A stretch of DNA of 64,000 bases from Callorhinus ursinus (GCF_003265705.1 NW_020312902.1:8070631-8134630), one strand, 5' to 3'. Positions 25,001 to 37,240 are shown, counted from the first letter of the stretch. Made by a program: numbers and translations. The notes: generated by a model not told the origin, from the sequence alone.

Positions 25001-28000
25001 GAGAAAGTCTGTGTTCTTAAGAAATTCATGCTGACGTAGTTAGGGGTGAAGAGGTACAATGTCTCCAGTGGTTCAGAAAAAAAACATGCATAAATGATTA
25101 GACGGATGGATGGATGAATAGACAGATAGATTAAGATGGGTGAACAGAAGGACAAGAGACAGAGAGAGACAGAGAATGATAAACAGACCAAAATGTAAAG
25201 GAGTAGTGAATCTGGGCAAAAGATATACCTTTATGGCAACTTTTGTGTAAATCTGAAATATATTAAAAGTTACAAAAACTACACTTTAAAAGATGTGTAT
25301 TAAGTGTATAGGTGCTCTGGGGCAGAAGAGTAGATGTATTTAGAGAGAATCATTTAAGACTTCACCAACTTGACTTTTCGATGCGCTGTGTTGACGTCCC
25401 ACCCACTGCTCTGCCTGTAAGGCACACATGCGACAGGTGCATCTGTAACTGTCAGCCCAAAGTCAAATCTCTAAGAGAGCTAAGGTGTCAGGGGTTGTAA
25501 CCAAAGTCCTGACTACTAACCTAAAGGGACAGTCATCCTTTCCCAGCCTGGGGGCCACTTCAGTCAGCCTGCAGGCCTTCTCAGACCTGGAATGCCCCCA
25601 TTGCAATGGCCTGGGCTGGCCATTTTCACACGCCGGAGTCACTTACTTAAAACCAGATGCTGCTTCTAATGGTTCACATGGCTGGGTCCCAGGCCTTTCA
25701 ACTCAATCTTTTATAAATGGATGGAAATGTGAAAGCAGCAAACAGACTGTGTAGGAACTTTCTGAGACCTTTCCATGCCCTCTGATGCAGGTGGGAACAG
25801 GCTTCACAGATGAGTTCAAAGAAGAGACTCAGTTCAATAACTCACAAAGTTGCAATAAAAATGTGACTTAGGGCAAAGGGCCTGCTGAATGAGAGCAGTC
25901 TCTCCAAGTCCTTCCTAGGGCGGCAAAGTGTAGATTGGATCTTATTCAATAAGCAATTTCCGTGTTCCAGCCTGATCTCCTTCAGGTGTGACCCTAATTT
26001 CACCTGACACAGTCTCTGGTTTTGTGCTAAACACACCTGAGGACAGACACAGGGCAAATATTTATTCCTTGTGGTGTGGATTTTGAACATACTATGCAGA
26101 TAGCAAATGGGCATGCGTTGCATAGCTATGGATGTTAGTTTAACGTGGAGGGGAGACACAGATATCTTTATTGACACTTCCATATATTTTATAAAGCACA
26201 CTAGCTTTGACTTTAAGTACATCTACTCTTATTGGTGCCAGACCTGCCTACAGGTCTTGGGTGGTTCACCTGCCAAGTAACTTCAATACCCCTGTAAACT
26301 TTGGAGTCACAGAATCTTACACTCTGATGCCTAGGAGAAACTAACTGTGGACAACTAAACAGTGGTTGATTTGTGATTACAACTCTGGTCTTGCTGAAAA
26401 ATCGCTCATTCGCAAACTTGATAAATCAAGGTAAAGGCATTCAATAGATGGTGTTACAGCATAAGATTGGGTTTTATGTTGAGATATGGAAAGACGTCTA
26501 GACACCAATTAAAGTACATATTGAAAAAACCAAGTTGCACAATATTATACGGCATTTTCTGATGTTTGCAAAAATACATACTTTTTCTAATTAAACATGC
26601 ACACGTACACTAGCTAGAGATGAACAGTATAAGACATTTATTGTCAGCTTTCCCTGTAGAGCTGAATTTTCTCTTTTTTATATTTCTGTTACTGTTTGGA
26701 TTTTTTATACTATGTTTGTACTACTTTTGCAACAAGAAAAAATACTTAAGATTTGTAAAAAGAAAAGGAAAAAAACCCCAGAAAACAAAAGCGACTCAGG
26801 TATCCTGTTTCCCCCTCGCTCTTTGCTCGCTTTGCAAATGCACAAGGTGACCCCCACCCAGGGAGCAAGAGCAAGGACAGAGCTGGAGGGGCGGAGGAGG
26901 GGCAGGTATCCTTTGCCACATCAGTTACTGCTCTTCACGTGTTCTGCAAGTCAGGAGACCAGGGTGCTCTGGGCCATGGACCAGGAAGGCCACAGCAGGC
27001 AGACAGAGAGAAGTTCCGGAACTGCCAGTGGTCTGAGGAGAACTTAAACCTCTGGCCTTCGACAAACATGTATGTTTCTCTGTGCCTCAGTTTCCTTATT
27101 TATACAAGTTTTCTGGTGGGCAGGGTCCCGGTGAGAAAGAAACCCTGAAAAAGATGTCTGGCCTCCCAGGCCAGGGCAGCCCATCGGCAGCACCAGCACT
27201 ACATAAGCTCCGAGGTGGCTGTAAAAATGTCAGCATGCAAAGTGCATCTTGGACAAGCACAAGAAAACTATTTACAGCCTGAGAAGGCCCCAATGGCCCC
27301 TTCCAGAAACCTGATTACTCTGTTTATGACGACTCAGGCAGCCAAGGATAAAGTGCCTCTGCTCTGTCAAATGGCAAAAGCTTAAGTGAAAGTGAACACC
27401 CCTCTCCTGGGACCCTGGGGTGGGAGGGACGGGCACAAATCACCCCCACCACCAGCAGCAAACCCAGCATACCACTGTCAGTTCGGTGTCCCATATCTGT
27501 CAACAATAAGCACGGAAATGAAAGGCTCACCCTCCCACGGAGCTGACAGAAGCGAACGTTCAGCCCAGCCTGGGCTTGGTGCAGGTGGTAGATGGGTTGT
27601 TTGATCCTTTTAGATTTTGCAGTAGTGTAGAGACCTTCCAAAAGCCCATTCCCAGAGCCCTGAGTCGCTTTGCTTTCCTGCTTAAAGACAGGGAGCTTTA
27701 GAGACAGCAATTGCTCTTTGCTCCATGAATAACAGTGATATTATAATGGCAGAGTCCTGGCTGGTTCTGGTTTTACTCAACCAAATGTGTTTCTGAGAAG
27801 CTGTATGTAAGTGGAATGGGGGCCTGAAAAAGCCCTGGCACAGGACCAGAAAACATTTCTGAAGAAAAAAATGCATCAAAGCTTTTATGGGTTCTCTATG
27901 AGGGTTGGGAGGGGGATAATGGAGGAATTTCCCTGTCCTCATGAAATATTTCTTTTCTGTTTGAGTTTTCACTAAGAGCATAAATTATGTAAGCAGAAAA

Positions 28001-28764
28001 AAAAGAATAGAAATGTATATACAAAAGGAGCCCACTGGGCACTCCTCCAGGCTCACAAAGTGTCTTTTGGTAACAGAGTAATCACCCCTTGATGTATCTG
28101 CTTATCTTTGGAGGTCAATGTTTGTAGGCAGAAAAAACAATAATTTCTCTGAGGGACACCTCTGCTACTTAAAGGAGCCTTGAAAAGTCTCTTTCCCTAG
28201 CAGATGAATCAGCTCTTCATTTCTTGGCTTCTCTTCAAATGTCAGTATTTGTGTATTTCCAGTTTTCGTAAAGACAGACACACTTGCATTTGGTGGACCA
28301 GAATCTGACAGAAGAATGTGACCATCCAGGCACTGATGACACGGAGACTGGTTGGGGCAGGCTTTGTCCTTGTCCCCCAGACGTCCCTGGGAAGGCTCAT
28401 GTGACCAACAAGACCTCACGGAACTGACGACAGTAAGCCCAGTCAGGTGGTGCCCCTCCCCATCCACTGGATCTGTAGGCAATGTCTCCAAACATCTCAA
28501 GCTCATCTTGGGGGGCTGTCACAATGCAGAAGAATTCGGGTGCCGGGTCTCACTGGCCCCTTCACCTTGCTCCACGGCTGACGGCTAGCTGAGGCCCAAG
28601 AAGTCCTTGCCATCCCCAAGGCAGCTTCAGATCCTGCTGAGCAGTGTGTGGCGTGTAAGTGGATGGGGACGGGGTGGGGGGGAAGGAGAAGGCACACTAA
28701 AGAGAGAATCATAGCAAGGAAGAGAACTCAGAGACCCTCAAAAAGGGGCAGCAGGGCTCAGTGG

Positions 28765-28955
28765 TTACAAGAGAGGCTTCTAGAGCCAGGCCAAATCCCA
28801 ACACTTCCATTTATCAGCTGTGTGACTTTCTGCAAAGCACTTAGTCTCTCTGCGCCTGAGTTTCCTCTCGGGGTTGTCTGGGGGATTAAATGAGATAATA
28901 CATATGAAACTGCTAAGAACCTACCAAGCACTATATAAATGTTATCTATGGTCAG
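28765..28955 (-). repeat. MIR, nearly full length
   Basis: 'cagctgtgtgactttctgca', 'tgcgcctgagtttcctctcg', 'attaaatgagataatacata' and 'ccaagcactatataaatgtt' in MIR complement order. Confidence 0.8.
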
Positions 28956-29289
28956 CATCGTCAGCCTGCAATGTCTGGGGTCTCCACCTCCTGCTGGCTG
29001 CCAGTGCGGAAAGCGAAGTGTTCCCAGTGTTGCCCCTCCTCAGACTCAAGCCGCATGAACTCTCATCTCTCGGCGTTTGGAGGAGTTGCACTCAGAGCTT
29101 CTGCTCGTGTACTGACACGAGTTATGAATCATTATCAGCACGAATCATCGCTTATGCCCACCACACGCATAAGTAGAGTGCTCTCATGGGAGCCTGGCGA
29201 CGCCTCTAAGAAGGAGCAGACACAACCACAGTAAGTACCAGACAGATCTGCGCGGGACTGAGGTATCCTACTATCGACACTTGCCCAAG

Positions 29290-29480
29290 GTCACGGGGCT
29301 TCTCTCCCGGCCAGCCATCGGCCGTGGGGCAGTCACGGGACACCGCGGCCTTGGACAGGACAGGTTCCCCACAAGGGGTTCGAAGGACTGGTTGCTCCAT
29401 CGCCGCCATCGGTGCTTCTTCCGCATGCGCAGTTCCCACGCCGCCGTCGGTCCGTGTCATGCGTGATCCTCGCGACAGCT
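29290..29480. promoter_or_regulatory. CpG-rich, promoter-like patch in intron 5
   Basis: About 13 CpG fall within 29401-29480, far above the CpG-poor surroundings. It contains GCCGCCAT (29402-29409, the YY1 core) and CCGCATGCGCAG (29421-29432, close to the NRF1 palindrome). Both are common in CpG-island promoters. No TATA box and no associated exon is visible. Whether it is active is inference. Confidence 0.4.
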
Positions 29481-29556
29481 CTGGTCTCTGCGCAACCTCG
29501 CTCCCACCTTCCAGCTCTGACCACCCCTCAGGAGGCTGCTCAGAGGGTGTGAAGCT

Positions 29557-29645
29557 TCCAAGATTTGAGGCATCATCCGAATGATCGATTACCCAAATCG
29601 GGTAAAGAGGCAGCTGTTTGCTTTACTTTCGAAAGTCATTATTAG
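29557..29645 (-). pseudogene. Decayed partial duplicate of the exon 5 acceptor region
   Basis: 89 bases align without a gap to 31327-31415, which covers the last 69 nt of intron 4 and the first 20 nt of exon 5, with about 66 matches (near 74%). Best conserved are the exon start (tctcaaatcttgga in transcript orientation is identical) and the distal end, where 26 bases differ at 3. At the splice site the real copy reads CATTTAG|ATT; the relic reads CATTCGG|ATG, so the acceptor AG is gone. The rest of exon 5 and its donor are not present. A MIR piece abuts it. An older shared repeat is the alternative explanation. Confidence 0.7.
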
Positions 29646-29760
29646 TGGGGTGATTGCCCCCATTTAAGGAAACGGAGCCTCGGAGCAATAAAGTGACTTG
29701 CCTGCGGCCACTGAGCTGGTGGGCTCCAGACTAGGGCTCGACGTTAGGTCTCTTGGCTCC
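29640..29760 (+). repeat. MIR remnant next to the exon 5 relic
   Basis: 'cccccatttaaggaaacgga', 'gcctcggagcaataaagtga' and 'cttgcctgcggccactgagc' follow MIR. Confidence 0.65.
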
Positions 29761-31248
29761 ACACGCACAGGAAAGGGCGTCTGGCTCATGGGTCAGTGCT
29801 GGAGGGCAGGGCTGAGGCATGGAACAGACGCAGAGGCGTCCCGCTCTAGCTTCTTCTCCACCACTCAGCCTCTTCCCCTTTATAAAGGGGCTCAGTTGAC
29901 ACTGGCTCCCTTTCCCTGCCCCGACCCTTGGCCCATCTGCCACCTAATCCAGCCTCCCCAGGCTGGTCACAGTCCCTTTGTCCTAGGGCTAAGATGTCAG
30001 AGCAGGGCTGTGGGCACAGACATGCCTCCATGATCCACAGTGGGAAACAGGCCCTGGGGTGGGGCTGCTGCTGGCACTGCCCGCACCCCCATCCAGACAC
30101 AAGGTCAAAGACAAATGACAGGTCTCCACACTGAACCCAGCCATTCTGCTCTCCTGGGACTGACCCAAAGCTGCACTGACCCGGCATGGCCCTCAGCATG
30201 GAGAATGCAGAGAGGGAAACCACAAAATTCTCTTTCACCAAAACGTGCGTGGGCTGTCGGCCCAGAGCTCCCTCTTGGAGCGCTTCTACCATTAAACATC
30301 ACACACAGACACAAACAAATGGAAATCTCCGCCCAGGCAGGCCTCCCCACTCACTCATCCCCCAGGGCCTAACACCTACACTTCTCAGCTTGCCCTCCCG
30401 AAGTTTGCATGACACCCCAAAGCAGCAGCGTGCAGGGGACGGCACGCAAGGGCCCGCTCGTAGGAGCTCGTGCTCGTAGGTCGCAGGAGAGGAGAGAAAG
30501 AGCCGCTCCCCCCAACAAACTGGAAGAAATACAGGCATGGCCACAAACATACGGACACGCACCCTCTAGCAGGATCTGACCTCACACATTTTATTTTACA
30601 GCCGGTCTGGTTCTGCATCTCCCACCTCCTTCCACCTGTTCTCAGGAGAGGAGGTGCCCGACAGCTTCGGGAGGAAGAGGCCACACGCGGTGGGCAAACA
30701 GCAAAACCAAGAGGGAAAGGAGACTGTCACCATCAGTGGAAAAAGGAGGAATGAAGCTTTGGGAGACTGAAGAGCAGGTTGTAGAGAGAGGAATGGAAAC
30801 ACAACCAAAAAGGATTTCACAGAAGCAATTATTTCCCCAAAGGGCCAACAAATACCATGACTACACAGTCCTTACTTTCAAACACATTTTCTTTTCCTGG
30901 TTCAATCTTCAGAATTACCCAATCATAGAAAATAACCAACTTGAATAAAATACAAAAAGTCTTAAAAACACACACACATACAAAAGCGCAAACCTCCCCC
31001 CCCCAATATTGAATGCTAGAAAGTCTAGGCATGCTTTTGATTTTAAGTATGTTAGTTTTTTATCTACGTGTTTCAATACTAGCTGAATTAAACAACACCT
31101 CTGCCCACGGGACACGTTTTCCTGTACTACACAAAGTCACATTTGTGCTGGCTTCATCCCAGCCTCCTCTGTGTACCTCTATACCCAGGCGGAGCTGGTG
31201 ACACAAATGCTTGGACAACGACAATGGAGAAGATACTTCTGTACTCAC

Positions 31249-31346
31249 ATTTGTCCCAGGGGAAGCTGAAGGAAATGCGGGATTTGACTGAGCAAATGAC
31301 CTTGCTGGAATGGCCGCGTATGATGATCCAAGATTTGAGACATAAT
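31249..31346 (-). CDS. RBM20: RBM20 exon 5
   Basis: 98 nt. It completes an Asp codon begun in exon 4, then encodes YVSNLGSSYAAIPARSFAQS followed by NPAFPSASPGTN. It matches the human segment that precedes the RRM (DYASNLGTSY... by memory), with several substitutions, so this linker evolves faster than the RRM. The acceptor is TCATTTAG|AT and the donor is AAT|GTGAGT. A decayed copy of its 5' border lies 1.8 kb downstream in intron 5. Confidence 0.94.
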
Positions 31347-31819
<473 letters not shown>

Positions 31820-31824
31820 TCAAT

Positions 31825-32350
31825 AAGTTAAATGAAGAATAACCATATGACCCAGAAACTCCACTCCTAGCCATAGGCCCAAAATAGTTAAAAACCGATG
31901 TTCAAACAAAAACTTGTACATGAATGTTCATAGTGGCACTATTCACAATAGCCAAAAGGTAAAAACAACCCAAATATAGATCAAAAGATGAACAGATAAA
32001 CAACATGTGGTACTTACAAACAATGGGATATTATTCAGGCATAAAAAGGTTATATATGCTACAACATGGGTGAACCCTGAAAATATTTTGCTGAGTGAAA
32101 AAAGTCAGTAATAAAAGGTCATATATTAAATGATTCCATTCATATGAAATGTCCAGAAGAGGCAAATCCACAGAGATAGAAAGCAGATTAGTGGTTGCCA
32201 GGGACTGCAGAGAGGGGAAAAGGGAATGACTACTTAATGGGTATGGGGTTTGGGGTAATGAGAAGGTTCAGGAACTCCATAGTGATAATATTAGCACAAC
32301 CTTGTGAATCTGCTAAATACCACTCAATTGTACACTTTAAAATGACTAAA
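31825..32350 (+). mobile_element. Old L1 3' region
   Basis: 'aaccatatgacccagaaact', 'gtggcactattcacaatagc', 'gattccattcatatgaaatg' and 'caattgtacactttaaaatg' are the classic order of an old L1 3' end. Confidence 0.85.
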
Positions 32351-32352
32351 AT

Positions 32353-32515
32353 GGGGCATTTGGGTGGCTCAGTCAGTTAAGCATCTGACTCTTGATTTCA
32401 GCTCAGGTCTTGATCTCAGGGTTGTGAGTTAAGCCCCACAATGGGCTCCACCCTTGCTGTGGAGCATACTAAAAATATTAATAATAATAATAGTAAAATA
32501 AAATATAAAATAAAA
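32353..32515 (+). mobile_element. CAN-SINE (older), antisense to RBM20
   Basis: Head 'gggcatttgggtggctcagt', then 'gctcaggtcttgatctcagg' and a short AT-rich tail. It was inserted at the L1 3' end, sharing an 'aaaatgg' border. Confidence 0.85.
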
Positions 32516-32584
32516 TGGTTAAGATGGTGAATCTTAATTGAATTTTACCACAGTAAAAAAAGAGGGAGCCAGAAAAGGGAGACC

Positions 32585-33062
32585 CTTATAAAATTATTTT
32601 TTAAATTGTGATAAAATATACACAACACAAAATTTACCATCTTTACCATTTCTAAGTGTACAATTCGGTGGCATTAAGCACATTTACCTTGTTGTACAAC
32701 CATCACCACCATCCATCTCCGGAACTCTTCATCTTGCAAAACTGAAGCTGCCCCCATTAAAAATGGACACCCCACTTCCTCTCCCTTGAGCCCCCGGCAA
32801 CCACCATTTTGCTTTCTGTCTCTATGAACCTGACTCTTCTGGCTACCTCCTGTTAGTGGAATCATCCAGTATTTGTCCTTTTGTGACTGGCTTACTTCAT
32901 GGAGCACAATGTCCGCAAGCTTTAGTCATGTTGTCACAGGGGTCAGAGGTCCCTTTTCTAAGGATGAATAATATTCCAGTGTATTGATAGACCACATTTT
33001 GTTAATCTATTCATCTGTCAGTGGACATCTGGGTTGCTTCCACCCACTGGCTATTGTGAAGA
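32585..33062 (-). mobile_element. Old L1 3' region, complement
   Basis: 'ttgtgataaaatatacacaa', 'ccaccatccatctccggaac', 'gaatcatccagtatttgtcc' and 'aataatattccagtgtattg' are in the order of an L1 3' region read in reverse. It is opposite in orientation to the L1 at 31825, so the two are separate insertions. Confidence 0.85.
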
Positions 33063-33509
33063 AGAAAGGGAAGCCTTTTCAATGTACTTTTTTCAAAACA
33101 CTCAAGTCCAGTCTGCTGTTCACATCTTGGGCCATGTGCCCTCTCCTCTGCCTGGGGGGACCCCAGCCCCCTGCTTACTGCTCTGCCCTCAACCCACCCC
33201 TTTCTATTCTCAGCCCAGCAGCCACAGCCCAGCTCGGTGGAGCCAGAGAGCATCACTCCTCTGTTCAGCTCTCTGATACTCCACTCACTCTCAAAGCAGA
33301 AAGTCCTCCCAAGAAGCCCAGGAGCTCAGGATATGGGCCCCGGCACCTTCCCTGGCTCCTCACCCCAGCACTCCACTCTCGTCACACCAATGTTGCCTGA
33401 GCATCCCAGGGCCACACCAGGGCCTTCAAACTTGCTGTTCCCTCCACCCTGGGAGTACCTGTCCCCCAGACAGCCATGGGCTCATTTCACTCTCTCCTGA
33501 GGTGTCCTC

Positions 33510-33800
33510 AGAGAGGCCTTTCCCCAGCCACCCTATTTAAAATGCAAGGGCCAGCCCCCTGGAGGGCACATGCGTGCACCCACATGCTTCCTGCCCTGTC
33601 CTGACGCTGTTGTCTGCTTAGGTTCACCACCAGGGATGCTACCTAAGTCACTTGTTTATTTTATCATCTGCTCCCCTCACCCACGTTAGGTATATGCTCC
33701 TTGAGGACAGGGATGTTGCCTGTTTTGTTCTCTGCTGCTTCCCCAGCACCCAAAACAGAACGTGCCATAGGTGCTCAGTGAATATTTCCTGAGCATCTGC
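33510..33800 (+). repeat. LINE2 3' end near exon 3 donor
   Basis: 'tatatgctccttgaggacag', 'ggatgttgcctgttttgttc' and 'ggtgctcagtgaatatttcc' form a clear L2 terminus. It stops about 30 nt from the exon 3 donor. Confidence 0.75.
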
Positions 33801-33829
33801 ATGCGCCTGTTCTCCTGGCCAGCACTCAC

Positions 33830-33891
33830 TTTTCAGAGAAGACCAGGCATTTCTGAGCATGTAGTTTCCCTTTCACATGCAGCTCCCAGTC
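33830..33891 (-). CDS. RBM20: RBM20 exon 3 (second half of zinc finger 1)
   Basis: 62 nt, 20 codons plus two bases. It encodes DWELHVKGKLHAQKCLVFSE. With [12 protein letters not shown] at the end of exon 2 it builds the C-x2-C ... H-x5-H matrin/U1-type zinc finger; the two His are in LHVKGKLH. The acceptor is GTCTAG|GAC and the donor is GAAAA|GTGAGT. Start phase 0 and end phase 2 fit exons 2 and 4. A 63-nt C-tract (transcript sense) begins about 105 nt upstream in intron 2. Confidence 0.96.
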
Positions 33892-33995
33892 CTAGACCAG
33901 AAGGAAAGGAAAGTGACCGAAGTAGAACTGAGTCCATGAGAAGGAAAGGGATGAGGGCAGGCTTCCCCGTCAGGTGGGAGCCTGGGGATGGCGGC

Positions 33996-34022
33996 GGGGG
34001 GGGGGGGGGGGGGGCGCGGGGG

Positions 34023-34058
<36 letters not shown>
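33996..34058 (+). repeat. Long G-tract (poly-C in transcript)
   Basis: Two G homopolymers separated by 'cgcgggggcc', about 63 bases almost entirely G. It lies about 105-167 nt upstream of the exon 3 acceptor. The G-rich strand is the template strand for RBM20, able in principle to form stacked G-quadruplexes. The exact length in the assembly is doubtful. Confidence 0.85.
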
Positions 34059-34062
<4 letters not shown>

Positions 34063-34529
34063 CGGAGCCCAGAGACAGGACCAACCCTGCCAACACCTCT
34101 CCCTCCTGGGCTCCTCCCCACACCTGCCTTCCCATCCATCTGTCTGTCCGTCCAGCCCCCACATCCTGTACCCATCTTGGACAGGAGCCCAGAATCCCAA
34201 GCCAGAGTCCCTCCTCCCCTCTTAGTGGACCCTTGGTCCCATGGCACCTCCCACCTCCCCCTCCCTCCCTCCTACCCCAGAGACACCCCACCCATTTCTA
34301 TGACTGGTTGGGAAAATCTGGCAGGTGGACTCACAGTGAGCTGCCAAGCTTAAGAAAGGCTTATGAGGGACAAAATCTGCCATCACCTTGCAGTGTCAGC
34401 CACCCCCTACCTCCGCCACTGAGTGGCAGGGATGAACTTGCACAGTGTGACCCAAGCAGAGGTGAAGGACACTGTGGCATGACCCCCACTACACAGGGAT
34501 CATTGTGCTCTGCAGAGTGGGCGAAGAGA

Positions 34530-34740
34530 GGCTGCACAGCCCAGTGCTTAAGCCGCACAGGTTCTGGGAGCACCAGACCCACGTTCAAGTCTCCACTCTG
34601 CCACTCTCTAGCTATAGGGCCCTGGACAAGTCCTTTCCTCTTTCTGGGCCTTGGTTTCCTCATCTGCAAAATGAGACTGATAATAGGATCTACCTCACAG
34701 TGTTACTGCTGGCATATGAAAAGGACTTATTATATGTTAG
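34530..34740 (-). repeat. MIR, nearly full length
   Basis: 'cactctctagctatagggcc', 'ttggtttcctcatctgcaaa' and 'atctacctcacagtgttact' in MIR complement order. Confidence 0.75.
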
Positions 34741-34829
34741 CTCTTTTAATATTATTGCTTTGGAATATTTCACTGCATCATTAATACATTCAGGGGGGCA
34801 TTTATACTATAATAAACCTTTGCTTACAT

Positions 34830-34940
34830 GGGCCCAAAGCATCTTATGACCACGGGGAAGGTGTGATGAGGCTCCATCTCCGTCTTGCAGATGGGAAACT
34901 GAGGCACTCTACAGTGACGTGTCTCAGTCTCACCTGAGAA
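34830..34940 (+). repeat. MIR remnant
   Basis: 'tcttgcagatgggaaactga' flanked by diverged MIR-like sequence. Confidence 0.45.
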
Positions 34941-35220
34941 GTGCTCTCTGGCCCTCATCCAAAATTTGGCCTGTGTTTTCCTCCCCTTCCATACTCAGTA
35001 TGATGTACTCTGGGCATACCAGAGAGGAAGAGCCTGATACATTTCTGAGATGAATTTGGGTTCTAATAGCTATAATTTTGATCAAGGGTACTGATGGCAA
35101 AATCCTGCCACCAAGTCCCCAGATGGAACCATTCCTAGCTCCTGAGGAGCAAGCGTTGGGTTGTGGTCGTGAGCCCCCCAGGCTCCAGCTGTGGCTCCCG
35201 GGCTGGCATGGAGGACTCAC

Positions 35221-36307
35221 CTTCAAATCAAACACCTTCTTGTCACAGATGCTACAGATGTGTGGCAGGTGCAGGGGGGCCACACCGTGAAAGTCATTCA
35301 GCTCGTGAGCCTGCAGGGGCCGCACGGACAGCAGAGCATGCTCCTCCTTGGCCCGCCGCCGGGCACCGCTGAAACCCTGCTTGCTGTTGTTAAGCCGACC
35401 CCCAAAGGAAGGAGGGGTCCTGTCTGGGGTGGGCTCCTCGGGGTCATACAGCTCATAGGGCTGGCTGCGGGGTGGAGGCCACAGGTTAGGGCCTGCCGTA
35501 AGATCGGGCTTGCTTTGGCCAGAGAATCCGTGGGGGCTCTCCCACTGGCTATTTGGACCCTGCAGCAGCAGACCTACCTCGCCTTTCACGCCCCCGGCCT
35601 GCTCAGCTGCAAATCCACCTGCCACATGCGACCCTTGGGAGTTGGGTCCGTAGAAGTCCTTGGGAAAGGCAGCTTGGCCATCTTGCCCTGAGTGGCTGTA
35701 GGGCCCTTCATAGGTCACACTGCCTGTGGTAGAGGCCACGACTGGCAGGAAGCTGGGCTGGCTGTCTGTTTCAGAGCCGTACGCCTGGCTGGAGTTGGCC
35801 TTGCCATACTCATAGAATCCTGCTGCAGCGGGAGCAGGCCCAGTCTTGCCAATGCCCAAGATGACTGCTGGCTGGGCAGGGGTCTGAGGCATGACCCCAC
35901 TGAAAGGATGCATCACCACGGCGTTGGAGGGCTGGCTGGGAAGGCTCACAGAGGGTCCTGGGCCTCGTGTCTGGCCGGGGGGCGAGAAGCCAATTGCATT
36001 AGAGGGAAACCGGGCACTGGACATGGTTGCAGCATGTTGGGGCACCCCAGTTTGGCTGTGGGGGGCGCTGATCACAGACGGATGCCGCAGCTGGTTGAAG
36101 AGAGGCTGGGACATGGCCACTTTGGAGAGGACTTGGTTCAGGACTGTGGCGGCCGCGGTATTGTTGGTGACAGCTGTCTGTGCCAGCTTCAGCCGGTGGA
36201 GGGTGAGCTGGGCTTGCAGCTGAGCCAGCTGGAGGCTGGCAGGCGAAGGAAGCAGAGGGTTCGCGTTACTGACCGAGAATGGGTTCTTGTCCAGGAGCTT
36301 GGCGGCA
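35221..36307 (-). CDS. RBM20: RBM20 exon 2 (large N-terminal exon)
   Basis: 1087 nt. The first base completes a codon of exon 1, then come 362 codons, [16 protein letters not shown] through [12 protein letters not shown]. The order is a Leu/Gln-rich helix-like segment ([20 protein letters not shown]), a long Pro/Gly/Ser/Gln-rich disordered stretch ([37 protein letters not shown]), [21 protein letters not shown], and the first two Cys of zinc finger 1 at the end. The acceptor is TTTCTGCAG|TGCC and the donor is AAG|GTGAGT. The exon is open throughout, without stops or frameshifts. Exon 1 is not in the window, so this exon starts from an out-of-window donor. Confidence 0.97.
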
Positions 36308-36464
36308 CTGCAGAAACACAAAATCTAGATGCACAGCTAGTTTTCACCCAGGGTGCCAGAGGCTCTTTCTTCGCTTATCCCTGGTCCCCCATTTCCTATA
36401 AAACCCACCCACACAAACCCCACATACAAGTGAGTCTGCAAAAAGCCTGTACTCACACACATAT

Positions 36465-37240
36465 ACCAATTTGTTTAAAAACTCCGATAGAAAAAATTAT
36501 TTTACGACAGAATGGTCAATCTCACTGGTAATCACAGATACAAGCTAAAACCATTAGAAAAAAATTTTTCTCTAGCAAAATAGCAAAAATAGACATATAT
36601 ATATATTTTTAAGATTTTTTATTTATTTGTGAGAGAGAGAATGAGAGACAGAGAGCATGAGAGGGAGGAGGGTCAGAGGGAGAAGCAGACTCCCTGCTGA
36701 GCAGGGAGCCCGATGTGGGACTCGATCCCAGGACTCCAGGATCATGACCTGAGCCGAAGGCAGTTGCTTAACCAACTGAGCCACCCAGGCGCCCAAATAG
36801 ATATATTTTTTTATTAAGAGCATTCAGTACTGATAAGATAAAGTAGAGTGGACACAATGTTCGTGATATAGTGTAAACTTGTGCAACTTTGTTAAAAGAT
36901 AGCCTGATAATCTGCACTCATTACAGCCAAACTCTTTGACCTAATAACTCAATTCTATAAATCTGTCCTAAGGAAATAATGCAGACAAAACTTGATGCCC
37001 AAAGGTGCTTAATAATACTACATCATTTAAGAGTCCAAAGTTGAAAATTACCAATTTCCAATAACAAGGGTTAGGGGACGGTTTAAACGAAGTAAATTAT
37101 GATATATCTACATAATAAAATGTCAAGGAATCATTTACTATTGATGTAAATTTCTACTTTATTATATAATATTTAAAACATTCAAAGAAGTATACCCAAC
37201 ACCAAGGTTAAAAGAGGAAACATTCCAACATACTAAAATC
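36465..37240 (+). repeat. Old L1/HAL1-like region split by SINE
   Basis: 'caatctcactggtaatcaca' before the SINE and 'caattctataaatctgtcct', 'gggttaggggacggtttaaa' after it fit the 3' part of an old L1 or HAL1. The SINE at 36606 divides it. Confidence 0.6.
36606..36794 (-). mobile_element. CAN-SINE in old L1, sense to RBM20
   Basis: 'taagattttttatttatttg', GA-rich linker, head complement ending 'gagccacccaggcgccc'. Imperfect duplication aaatagacatat / aaatagatatat on either side. Confidence 0.93.

Larger units (their letters stand above)
20304..31248 (-). other. RBM20 intron 5
   Basis: 10.9-kb intron. Contents I can name: old L1/HAL1-like 3' part (20585-21080), SINEs at 21186 and 24802, MIR pieces (23870-23985, 24480-24700, 28765-28955, 29640-29760), a CpG-rich patch (29290-29480) and an exon 5 relic (29557-29645). 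Stretches 21362-23860, 25020-28760 and 29765-31240 are long and show nothing else I can identify, apart from short A, CA and poly-C runs near 30970-31010. Confidence 0.85.
33892..35220 (-). other. RBM20 intron 2
   Basis: 1.3-kb intron with a very G-rich tract (33996-34058), a MIR (34530-34740) and a second MIR piece (34830-34940). The 34060-34520 stretch is GC-rich with short CT runs and no repeat I can name. Confidence 0.88.

Noticed and set aside
29557..29645. First taken as the real exon 5 because of the conserved start 'CTCAAATCTTGGA'
   Set aside because: The frame fails, the acceptor AG is lost and there is no donor. The true exon 5 is at 31249-31346.
33771..34784. Plus-strand open frame of 337 codons
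   Set aside because: It runs through the G-homopolymer (poly-Gly) and across RBM20 exon 3 antisense. No domain, and the frame is created by the repeat.
35692..36531. Plus-strand open frame of 279 codons
   Set aside because: It is the antisense shadow of RBM20 exon 2.
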